Below are positions 1 to 5,999 of a DNA stretch of 6,884 nt, in pieces. A model generated the notes under the pieces. The model ran no database searches. It was not told where the DNA came from and worked only from the letters and a program-made list of their open reading frames with translations. The DNA comes from Bacillota bacterium (GTDB taxonomy: Bacteria > Bacillota_A > Clostridia > Lachnospirales > Bianqueaceae): the NCBI GenBank assembly GCA_017420625.1, contig JAFOIR010000430.1:1-6884 (forward strand), in the 5' to 3' direction. The first letter of the stretch is position 1; every line of letters begins with the position of its first letter. The position numbers and the translations under genes are program-made.

Positions 1-705
1 ATCATCCGTGCTGCCAAAGAGGTCAAGCCGGATGTGATCGCATTTGTAGACAACTGCTACGGAGAATTCGTCCAGAAGATCGAACCGACAGATGTTGGAG
101 CGGATATCGCGGTCGGATCTCTCATCAAAAATGCCGGCGGAGGACTTGCTCCGATCGGCGGATATATTGTCGGAAAGAAGGATCTGGTAGAGCTTTGTGC
201 GATCCGTTTGACATCTCCCGGCCTGGGTAAAGAAGCCGGAGCAACACTCGGTGTGACAAAGTCATTATACCAGGGTCTGTTTTTTGCGCCGACGGTGACT
301 GCAGCGGCAGTGAAAACAGCCGTCTTCGCAGCGGCTGTCTTTAAAGCACTTGGCTATAAGGTTCTTCCGGAACCGGATGAGGAACGCTGTGATATCGTGG
401 AAGCGATCACTTTAAACAGTGAACAGGCGATCCTGAGTTTCTGCCGCGGTGTACAGTTTGCAGCACCGGTCGACAGTTTTGTTACACCCATTCCGTGGGA
501 TATGCCCGGATACGGCTGTCCGATCATTATGGCAGCCGGGTCCTTCAATTCCGGTGCCTCGATCGAGCTTTCAGCCGATGCGCCGATCACACCTCCCTAC
601 AATGTTTTCTTCCAGGGAGGATTGACTTATGGACACGGAAAATATGGTGTTATGCGGGCAGTTCAGGAAATGGTGAATGATCAGGTTCTCACCATACCGG
701 AATAA
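1..705 (+). CDS. PLP-dependent cystathionine beta-lyase-like 'aluminium resistance' family protein (C-terminal part, 5' end outside window)
   Basis: The reading frame is open from base 1 to the TAA at 703-705, giving 234 residues; the family is usually a little over 400 residues, so roughly the first 40-45% lies to the left. A GTG at 34 is in frame but is not the real start, because coding similarity continues upstream of it. The family (Alum_res, related to the Cys/Met-metabolism fold-type I PLP enzymes, as in B. subtilis YnbB) is recognised from two blocks. VDNCYGEF at visible residues 16-23 carries the Asp expected to contact the PLP pyridine nitrogen. SLIKNAGGGLAPIGGYIVG at 40-58 carries the likely Schiff-base Lys, at bases 127-129. 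The C-terminal half has the family's Gly/Ala-rich substrate region and ends with a GHGKYG block. A carbon-sulfur lyase activity is inferred from the fold; the true substrate is not known and 'aluminium resistance' is a historical label. It ends 14 nt before the methyltransferase gene on the same strand. Confidence 0.9.
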   Translation: MIRAAKEVKPDVIAFVDNCYGEFVQKIEPTDVGADIAVGSLIKNAGGGLAPIGGYIVGKKDLVELCAIRLTSPGLGKEAGATLGVTKSLYQGLFFAPTVTAAAVKTAVFAAAVFKALGYKVLPEPDEERCDIVEAITLNSEQAILSFCRGVQFAAPVDSFVTPIPWDMPGYGCPIIMAAGSFNSGASIELSADAPITPPYNVFFQGGLTYGHGKYGVMRAVQEMVNDQVLTIPE

Positions 706-707
706 GA

Positions 708-714
708 AAGGGAG
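708..714 (+). promoter_or_regulatory. Ribosome binding site of the RsmF-like gene
   Basis: AAGGGAG lies 5 nt upstream of the ATG at 720, within the 14-nt gap after the preceding stop codon. It supports 720 as the start. The gap is too short to hold a terminator and a new promoter, so the two genes are probably co-transcribed. Confidence 0.75.
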
Positions 715-719
715 AAGGA

Positions 720-2144
720 ATGGCGGCATTTCCAAAACAGTATGAAACGAATATGAAAGCGCTCCTTGGTGAGGAAGGGTTTTCTTCGTATGCCGCCACA
801 TTCGATCGTCCGGTCAGGCAGGGACTTCGTGTCAATACACAGAAAATTTCAGTTCAGGATTTTCTGAAGCGTAAAGAGAAAGAAGGTACAGGAAACTTAA
901 AACCGGTTCCATGGTGTCCTTCCGGGTTTTACTACGAAGGAGAAACGACGGAGTATTCCAAACATCCGGACTATGCGGCCGGTCTTTACTATCTTCAGGA
1001 ACCCAGTGCCATGGCACCGGCAGCGATCCTTCCCATTGAAAAAGGGGACTATGTACTGGATCTATGTGCTGCACCCGGAGGGAAAAGCACCTATCTGGCT
1101 GCCAGACTGGGCAACGATGGAGTTCTCTTCAGCAACGATATCAGTCCGTCCAGAGCAAAGGCATTATTGAAAAACCTGGAACTCATGGGAGCGGGACGAG
1201 CCGTGGTTCTTTCAGAGACGCCCTATAATCTTTCCAAACGTTTTCCGGAACAATTTGATAAGATACTGGTGGATGCACCGTGTTCCGGAGAAGGAATGTT
1301 TCATAAAGAACCGGACATCATGAAGAACTGGGAACAATACGGCAACGAATATTATGCAAAGCTGCAGCGGGAAATCCTTCCTTCAGCATACCGGATGCTG
1401 AAAGCGGGTGGAATGCTGCTGTATTCGACCTGTACTTTTCATCCGATGGAAGATGAACAGATGATCCTGGATTTCATCAAGGCGCATCCGGACATGAGGC
1501 TTTGTCCGATCAATAAGGTCGGTGGAATGGAAGACGGTCATCCGGAATGGACAGATGATCCTTCAGCCGAGGATCTTCGGATGAGTGCACGCTTCTGGCC
1601 TCATAAACTGGAGGGACAAGGTCATTTCGTCGCCCTCCTGCAAAAAGAAGGAAAAGCATCTTCTGCGCATGCGTTCTCCATGGAACAAAACGATCTTCGC
1701 GGTGCCTTCAGCAGCAGCGATCTTCAGCTGTTTGATGCATGGTGCAGGGAAAACTTTACGAGACCCTGGCAGAAGATCCTTCCGAAGGATGGATATTTAT
1801 CGAAGATCGGAACGTTGCTTTACTATAGCCCGATTCCGCAGGGGAGTCTGAAGGGGCTTCGTGTTCTTCGCTGCGGCATTCTGCTCGGAGAACTGAAGAA
1901 AGACCGGTTTGAGCCTGCGCAGGCTCTGGCGATGACACTGTCAGACAAAGACGTCGTAAGGACAATCGATCTTCCTGTAGGATCCGACCTTGTCCGGCGT
2001 TATCTGAAAGGAGAAACGCTTACCGGAGAATATAAGGATGGCTGGAACCTGGTTCTGGTGGATGGCTATCCGCTGGGATGGGGCAAAGCCGTAAGAGGGA
2101 TCCTGAAAAACAAATATCTGAAAGGATGGATCCAGAACGCATGA
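720..2144 (+). CDS. rsmF: RsmF-like 16S rRNA (cytosine-C5)-methyltransferase, NOL1/NOP2/Sun family
   Basis: This 474-residue cytoplasmic enzyme transfers a methyl group from S-adenosylmethionine to C5 of a cytosine, most likely in the decoding region of 16S rRNA. In order it shows: an N-terminal segment with RVNT at 37-40 and YLQEPSAM at 91-98; SAM-binding motif I VLDLCAAPGGKS at 112-123; an acidic SAM contact in SNDIS at 138-142; motif IV DAPCSGEGMF at 185-194 with Cys188; and motif VI STCTFHPMEDE at 236-246 with Cys238. Cys188 and Cys238 match the two conserved cysteines of m5C methyltransferases, one for product release and one nucleophile. Residues 330-474 match the RsmF-type C-terminal and PUA-like RNA-binding region (RVLRCGILLGE at 381-391, DGYPLGWGK at 448-456). 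The ATG at 720 has a good ribosome binding site. Its TGA overlaps the next ATG. The exact target cytosine(s) cannot be read from the sequence, since RsmF homologues differ between species. Confidence 0.93.
   Translation: MAAFPKQYETNMKALLGEEGFSSYAATFDRPVRQGLRVNTQKISVQDFLKRKEKEGTGNLKPVPWCPSGFYYEGETTEYSKHPDYAAGLYYLQEPSAMAPAAILPIEKGDYVLDLCAAPGGKSTYLAARLGNDGVLFSNDISPSRAKALLKNLELMGAGRAVVLSETPYNLSKRFPEQFDKILVDAPCSGEGMFHKEPDIMKNWEQYGNEYYAKLQREILPSAYRMLKAGGMLLYSTCTFHPMEDEQMILDFIKAHPDMRLCPINKVGGMEDGHPEWTDDPSAEDLRMSARFWPHKLEGQGHFVALLQKEGKASSAHAFSMEQNDLRGAFSSSDLQLFDAWCRENFTRPWQKILPKDGYLSKIGTLLYYSPIPQGSLKGLRVLRCGILLGELKKDRFEPAQALAMTLSDKDVVRTIDLPVGSDLVRRYLKGETLTGEYKDGWNLVLVDGYPLGWGKAVRGILKNKYLKGWIQNA
2121..2144 (+). 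promoter_or_regulatory. ATGA stop/start overlap between the rsmF-like and CbrA-like genes
   Basis: The TGA of the methyltransferase (2142-2144) shares bases with an ATG at 2141-2143. Purine-rich AAAGGATGGA at 2121-2130 can act as a ribosome binding site for it, at rather long spacing. Two upstream in-frame ATGs (2078 and 2126) would add 21 or 5 residues with no family similarity. The dinucleotide-binding fold begins directly at the 2141 codon (MKYDVIIVGAGPAG), so 2141 is preferred. The arrangement is typical of translational coupling. Confidence 0.75.
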
Positions 2145-3274
2145 AATACGACGTGATCATCGTTGGTGCCGGTCCTGCCGGAGCGGTGTTGGCGTGGAAA
2201 CTTCCGAAAAAACTGCAGGTTCTTGTGATCGACAAACGTCATCTGATGGATCCGGAACTGGTTCAGAAAGAAGCAAAATGCTGCGGCGGAATGCTGGATC
2301 ATTCTGCGCAGAAAGAACTGGCGCATCTGGGACTGCCTCTGCCCCGTGAGGTCATCATGCCTCCGCAGATCTTTACGGTGCGGGCGATCGATTTCGACAG
2401 TAGGATGGAGCGCTATTATCAAAGAAATTATTTGAATATCGACCGTGCTGAATTCGATGCTTTTCTGATCTCTCAGGCGGAAGGAAAAAGCAATGTCCGG
2501 ATCCTGACCGGCGCGAGTGTATACCGTATTGAAGAGAAAGAAAACGAAGTTTCAGTCTTTGTTCGGCAGGAAGACGGAAAGACTGAAGAATATACAGCGG
2601 ATCACCTGGTAGGATGCGATGGTGCATCTTCGATCGTGCGTCGTTATGCGATCAGTCAATACCGTCCGAAGATTCGCTTGCCCAGGGTTTATGCCAGTAT
2701 CCAGGAATGGCATAAGGTTTCGGAACCTGTGCCGTATTATGGAGCCATGTTTGATCATCGGGTGACCGATTATTATTCCTGGACGATTCCCAAGACGATC
2801 GGAAAAGAAAACTACCTGCTGCTTGGCAGTGCGATTCCTGCAGATCGGAACGTGAAAGACTGCTTTGAGATCCTTCGAGCCGATATGACAACACGGGGAT
2901 TTGCCGTACAAAACCCCGTTAAGACGACCGGTGCTGTTATTCTGCGTCCCAGGATGTGGGGCAGTATCTATACCGGAGAGGGTCGTATTTTGCTTTGCGG
3001 TGAAGCGGCTGGACTGATCAGTCCGAGTTCCTCGGAAGGAATCAGTTTTGCGCTCAGATCCGGAGAAGCGCTGGCAAAAGCGTTCGCAAAAGCGTCCGCT
3101 TCTTCGGGAGAACTGAGGAAGCTTTATGAGCAAAAACTGAAGCATCTGAAGTTCAGTATCATGCTGAAAAGTTTTAAATCTCCCGTTATGTACAAAGCAC
3201 CGCTTCGAAGTCTGGTCTTTCGTACACGGGCACTTTCCATGAAAGTTTTAAAAGATACAGAAAGGTGGACGTAA
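2141..3274 (+). CDS. CbrA-like FAD-dependent oxidoreductase of the geranylgeranyl-reductase superfamily
   Basis: The 377-residue protein starts at the FAD-binding motif VGAGPAG (8-14). It continues with KCCGGML at 46-52, a block PQIFTVRAIDFDS (75-87) followed by YYQRNYLNIDRAEFD (92-106), the FAD 'DG' motif VGCDGASSIVRR at 157-168, an aromatic YSW at 212-214, and the second FAD motif LLCGEAAGLISPSSSEGIS at 284-302. From memory of the family, these blocks line up closely with E. coli CbrA, a FAD protein linked to colicin M resistance, and more distantly with geranylgeranyl reductases, which saturate polyprenyl chains and have a conserved Cys-Gly-Gly near the active site. Reduction of an isoprenoid or polyprenyl substrate is therefore a reasonable inference, but no substrate is proven. 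There is no signal peptide; the basic, hydrophobic C-terminus (about 328-365) could associate with the membrane. It overlaps both neighbours. The GD-motif Asp is Glu (Glu288), as I recall for CbrA. Start 2141 is chosen over 2078 and 2126. Confidence 0.85.
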   Translation: MKYDVIIVGAGPAGAVLAWKLPKKLQVLVIDKRHLMDPELVQKEAKCCGGMLDHSAQKELAHLGLPLPREVIMPPQIFTVRAIDFDSRMERYYQRNYLNIDRAEFDAFLISQAEGKSNVRILTGASVYRIEEKENEVSVFVRQEDGKTEEYTADHLVGCDGASSIVRRYAISQYRPKIRLPRVYASIQEWHKVSEPVPYYGAMFDHRVTDYYSWTIPKTIGKENYLLLGSAIPADRNVKDCFEILRADMTTRGFAVQNPVKTTGAVILRPRMWGSIYTGEGRILLCGEAAGLISPSSSEGISFALRSGEALAKAFAKASASSGELRKLYEQKLKHLKFSIMLKSFKSPVMYKAPLRSLVFRTRALSMKVLKDTERWT

Positions 3275-3276
3275 TG
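3262..3276 (+). promoter_or_regulatory. Ribosome binding site and TAATG overlap deciding the start of the pseudo-amidase gene
   Basis: AAGGTGG at 3262-3268 is followed after 5 nt by the ATG at 3274-3276, whose first base is the last base of the preceding TAA (3272-3274). A GTG at 3265 in the same frame lies inside the ribosome binding site and is unlikely to be used. The 1-nt overlap suggests translational re-initiation. Confidence 0.8.
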
Positions 3277-4509
3277 TCAAGATATGAGGACCCAAGACGG
3301 GGAAGGCCGCCAGGCGGCACAGATCGTCAAGGGTACCGTCAGGGAAGACGCAGAACGAACCAGTCCGGACGAAGCAGACCGAGTTCACGCTATTATCTTC
3401 GATATCCCGGACGACTGGCGATCTTCGTCGCCCTTCTCGTCATAATGATCGTCGTGATCATCAGCTGCCGAAATAAAAATCAAAACAAGCAGGCAGAAGA
3501 AGAAAGTCAGACCTCGATCGAGACCATGACGGCAAAAAAAGAAGTCGAGACCGGAACGGTACGGCCTGTTTCAGCGGTGACGCTGGATTCGGTAGGAACA
3601 CAGATCACCACCTATATGGCTTCAATGATCTATTCCAACCCAACGAACTATAAGCGAACATCCAGCAAACCGAATGAGGAGACACCGGATACAGAAGTAG
3701 TGGACCTTTCCCATTATCGATATGTGGTGGCGATCAATGCCAATGCCGGTGGTGCCAACAATGGATGGGTGGAAGGCGAGGCAATCGAGAAAACGATTAC
3801 GCTGTCGGTTGCCAAACAGATGGTTGATTGGCTGAATACCAATTCCACAGGCTACTATTTCATGCTGGTCCGAAGTTCAGATACGACCATGACTGATTCA
3901 GCCAGACTCAGTAAGATCAGCAATTATGCACCCGATCTTCTGATCACACTGGCCTGCAACGGCTCGGATCTGGAACTGGGCGGTGTCATTGCGACCTGTT
4001 ATACGGCACCGACCGAGTACTATGATGATGAGCAGGAAGATCCTAAACCCAAGTCTGAACGGGATCGATATACGGAAGCTCTTGCACAGAAACTGATGGA
4101 GGAATGTGCTGACGGTTTCAATATGTGGTGGCGCGATCTGCAGTATGAAGACGGGCCGCTGCTGGAAACAGAATATCCTTCCGTTAAAGTCTATATGGGA
4201 TTCCTGACGTACTACCTTGATAACGAAAAAGTCCTGAAGGAAGACGCACAGGCGCAGGCTGCGCTCAAGATGGGCCGCGTGATTCTGGATTTCTGTGATG
4301 CGCATGCACCGGAAAAGACACGGGGACAGCTTGCAGGAGAAGCGCTGATGGGCGGTAATTCTGAAAGCAGCAGCTCGTCAGAAGAAAGTTCAAATCAGGA
4401 AAGTTCGGTCATTCAGCCGGCTTATCAGCCAGCATATCAGAATTCCGGGACCTCGTCTGAAAATACCGATGACGAGGATGAATGGGATGAAGAATGGGAC
4501 GAAGATTAA
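3274..4509 (+). CDS. Membrane-anchored, catalytically degenerate N-acetylmuramoyl-L-alanine amidase-like protein
   Basis: The 411-residue product has four parts. Residues 1-47 are Arg-rich (14 Arg, no Lys) and probably cytoplasmic. Residues 48-64 form one hydrophobic helix, so the remainder should be outside the cell. About 145-345 follow the amidase_3 pattern: a beta-strand and Gly-Gly turn (VVAINANAGG, 151-160), IEK (171-173), LVRSSDTTMTDSARL (198-212, matching the TR-D-R block), DLLITLACNGS (221-231), VKVYMGFLT (304-312) and a final helix. Active members use His, Glu and His to bind zinc plus a later Glu. Here these places hold Ala158, Glu172, Ala227 and probably Tyr307, so amidase activity is unlikely. 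Residues 362-411 are Ser-rich, with QPAYQPAYQ (381-389), then a tail with 12 acidic residues in the last 16. It overlaps the CbrA-like gene by one base. I infer a peptidoglycan-binding, scaffold or regulatory role; the family call rests on pattern matching by eye. The reading frame is intact, so this is not an ordinary pseudogene. Confidence 0.8.
   Translation: MSRYEDPRRGRPPGGTDRQGYRQGRRRTNQSGRSRPSSRYYLRYPGRLAIFVALLVIMIVVIISCRNKNQNKQAEEESQTSIETMTAKKEVETGTVRPVSAVTLDSVGTQITTYMASMIYSNPTNYKRTSSKPNEETPDTEVVDLSHYRYVVAINANAGGANNGWVEGEAIEKTITLSVAKQMVDWLNTNSTGYYFMLVRSSDTTMTDSARLSKISNYAPDLLITLACNGSDLELGGVIATCYTAPTEYYDDEQEDPKPKSERDRYTEALAQKLMEECADGFNMWWRDLQYEDGPLLETEYPSVKVYMGFLTYYLDNEKVLKEDAQAQAALKMGRVILDFCDAHAPEKTRGQLAGEALMGGNSESSSSSEESSNQESSVIQPAYQPAYQNSGTSSENTDDEDEWDEEWDED
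4414..4440 (+). repeat. Short tandem QPAY repeat in the linker of the pseudo-amidase
   Basis: Two 12-base units encode QPAY-QPAY and are followed by another Gln codon. The two units use different synonymous codons for Pro, Ala and Tyr, so the repeat is better conserved in protein than in DNA. It lies in the Ser-rich linker before the acidic tail. Confidence 0.6.
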
Positions 4510-4523
4510 GTAACACTATATAT

Positions 4524-4530
4524 CAGGAGG
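4524..4530 (+). promoter_or_regulatory. Strong ribosome binding site of the LhgO/GlpA-type gene
   Basis: CAGGAGG, a near-perfect anti-16S match, ends 4 nt before the ATG at 4535, slightly closer than usual. It sits in the 25-nt spacer after the previous TAA. The spacer also holds an AT-rich ACTATATAT run (4514-4522) that resembles a -10 box, but I find no -35 partner I would defend and no terminator hairpin. Confidence 0.75.
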
Positions 4531-4534
4531 CATT

Positions 4535-5995
4535 ATGAAACGAAGGTATGATATCGCGATCATCGGCGGCGGAGTAGTCGGAAGTTCGATCGCGAGAGAG
4601 CTTTCAAGAAGCGATGTAAAAACGGTACTCATTGAGGCCAGAGAAGATCTGGCCAGAGGCGCGTCCGGTGCGAATTCCGGCATTGTGCATGCCGGATATG
4701 ACCCCAAGCCAGGCTCTCTGATGGCAAAATACAATGTCAAGGGCTGCGCGATGTATCCGGGACTGGCAAAAGAGCTGGGATTCCCCTATCGTCCGGTAGG
4801 CTCGCTGGTCATTGCATTCGATGAGGATGGTATGAAGACGGTCCGCAAACTCTATGAAAGAGGTCTGGAAAACGGTGTACCGGGGATGAAAGTCATCAGC
4901 GGTGATGAAGCACGAGAGATGGAACCCGAACTGTCTGATAAGGTAATCGGTGCCCTCTGGGCGGCGAGTGCCGGAATCGTTTCTCCTTATGAGGCAACGA
5001 TCGCCTTTGCTGAAAATGCCGCTGTGAACGGGGTTGAATTTCTTCTGGAGCAGCCGGTGCAGGCAATCGAGCGTACCGATGAAGGCTTTCTTCTGACAAC
5101 GCCTGATGAACAGATCGAAACAAAGCTGATCATCAACTGTGCCGGTGCATCTTCCGGAAAGATCAGTGCAATGGCCGGAGCAGAAGAGATCACGATCAGT
5201 GAACGTAAAGGCGAGTATACCCTTTATGACCGTAATCTGGGCGGTTTTGCCCGAACAGTCATCTTCCAGACACCGGATGCGGCTGGTAAAGGCGTCCTGG
5301 TCACTCCGACGGCTGAAGGCAATCTGCTGCTTGGTCCCAGTTCCGATCCGATCGATCCGAATGATGTGAATGCTACTGCTACTACCCAGGAAGGACAGGA
5401 TAAGATCTTCCAGATGGGAAGAAAGTCAACGCCGAATCTCCCCTATGGCGGAGCGATCACCGGATTTGCCGGTATCCGTGCCGTTTTCGGCGATGATTTC
5501 TATATTGCACCTTCTGAAAAGGTACAGGGTCTTATTCAGGTTGCCGGAATTTGTTCGCCTGGTCTGACTTCTGCGCCGGCTATTGCAGAAGATGTAGCAA
5601 AAATGGCCGTTTCCGAGCTTGAAAAACTGGGTCAGGAAGTACACGAAAAAGCTGACTGGATTTCTCACCGCGATGCGATTCCAAGTGTCAGGGAGATGAG
5701 CTGGGATGAACGGGCTGAACTGTGTAAGGAAGATCCGGCTTATGGACGGATCGTCTGCCGTTGTGAGACCGTTACCGAAGGACAGATTCGTAAAGCACTT
5801 CGTTCTCCGATTCCGGTTTATACGATCGATGGTGTCAAACGGCGCTGCCGTGCCGGTATGGGTCGGTGTCAGGGCAGCTTCTGCAGTCCGGTCGTCATGA
5901 AGATCATTTCTGAAGAATCAGGTATTCCATTTGATGAGATTCGCAAAGCAGGTAAAGGAACGACGATTGCACAGGGAAAATTAAAGGAGATCTGA
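4535..5995 (+). CDS. LhgO/GlpA-type FAD-dependent dehydrogenase with C-terminal BFD-like [2Fe-2S] domain
   Basis: This 486-residue flavoprotein probably oxidises a 2-hydroxyacid or glycerol 3-phosphate and passes electrons on through its iron-sulfur domain. The FAD-binding DAO fold starts at once (IIGGGVVGSSIA, 9-20), followed by SGANSGIVHAGYDPKPGSL at 44-62, which resembles L-2-hydroxyglutarate oxidase LhgO more than E. coli GlpA. IINCAGASS is at 199-207, ITGFAGIRA at 308-316 and the C-terminal FAD block AGICSPGLTSAPAIAEDVA at 337-355. Residues 405-470 form a BFD-like domain with Cys408, Cys410, Cys445 and Cys450 (CRCE, then CQGSFC) to hold a [2Fe-2S] cluster; Cys438 is an additional cysteine. 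The next gene starts 4 nt downstream and encodes the second flavoprotein usually found beside this type, so the two probably form one complex. Database names vary (glycerol-3-phosphate dehydrogenase, NAD(P)/FAD-dependent oxidoreductase); the substrate cannot be settled here. No glycerol kinase or facilitator gene is visible in this window. Confidence 0.88.
   Translation: MKRRYDIAIIGGGVVGSSIARELSRSDVKTVLIEAREDLARGASGANSGIVHAGYDPKPGSLMAKYNVKGCAMYPGLAKELGFPYRPVGSLVIAFDEDGMKTVRKLYERGLENGVPGMKVISGDEAREMEPELSDKVIGALWAASAGIVSPYEATIAFAENAAVNGVEFLLEQPVQAIERTDEGFLLTTPDEQIETKLIINCAGASSGKISAMAGAEEITISERKGEYTLYDRNLGGFARTVIFQTPDAAGKGVLVTPTAEGNLLLGPSSDPIDPNDVNATATTQEGQDKIFQMGRKSTPNLPYGGAITGFAGIRAVFGDDFYIAPSEKVQGLIQVAGICSPGLTSAPAIAEDVAKMAVSELEKLGQEVHEKADWISHRDAIPSVREMSWDERAELCKEDPAYGRIVCRCETVTEGQIRKALRSPIPVYTIDGVKRRCRAGMGRCQGSFCSPVVMKIISEESGIPFDEIRKAGKGTTIAQGKLKEI
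5983..5989 (+). promoter_or_regulatory. Ribosome binding site of the second flavoprotein gene, inside the preceding gene
   Basis: AAAGGAG lies within the last codons of the upstream gene, 10 nt before the ATG at 6000. This fixes the start of the downstream gene and shows that the two are tightly coupled (stop at 5993-5995, 4-nt gap). Confidence 0.75.
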
Positions 5996-5999
5996 AGCC

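Noticed and set aside
2078..2140. Upstream ATGs (2078 and 2126) as start of the CbrA-like gene
   Set aside because: They would add 21 or 5 charged residues ahead of the FAD-binding strand, overlap the methyltransferase coding end further, and the 2141 ATG gives the usual ATGA coupling and family-like N-terminus.
2552..3145. Long open frame of 197 codons on the - strand
   Set aside because: It lies wholly inside the CbrA-like gene, its translation is Arg/Ser/Thr-rich without any recognisable domain, and the + strand frame carries clear FAD motifs. It is a shadow frame.
3265..3273. GTG at 3265 as start of the pseudo-amidase gene
   Set aside because: It lies within the likely ribosome binding site AAGGTGG and lacks one of its own; ATG 3274 is correctly spaced.
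3898..4305. Open frame of 135 codons on the - strand
   Set aside because: It is entirely antisense to the pseudo-amidase gene, with no ribosome binding site or family signal seen.
3274..4509. Calling this gene an active N-acetylmuramoyl-L-alanine amidase or a pseudogene
   Set aside because: The expected zinc histidines are Ala, so activity is unlikely; but the frame, ribosome binding site and framework motifs are intact, so it is not an ordinary broken gene.
4510..4534. Possible promoter or terminator in the 25-nt spacer
   Set aside because: The ACTATATAT run resembles a -10 element, but no credible -35 sequence lies about 17 nt upstream and no GC-rich hairpin with a T-run is present; not strong enough to call.
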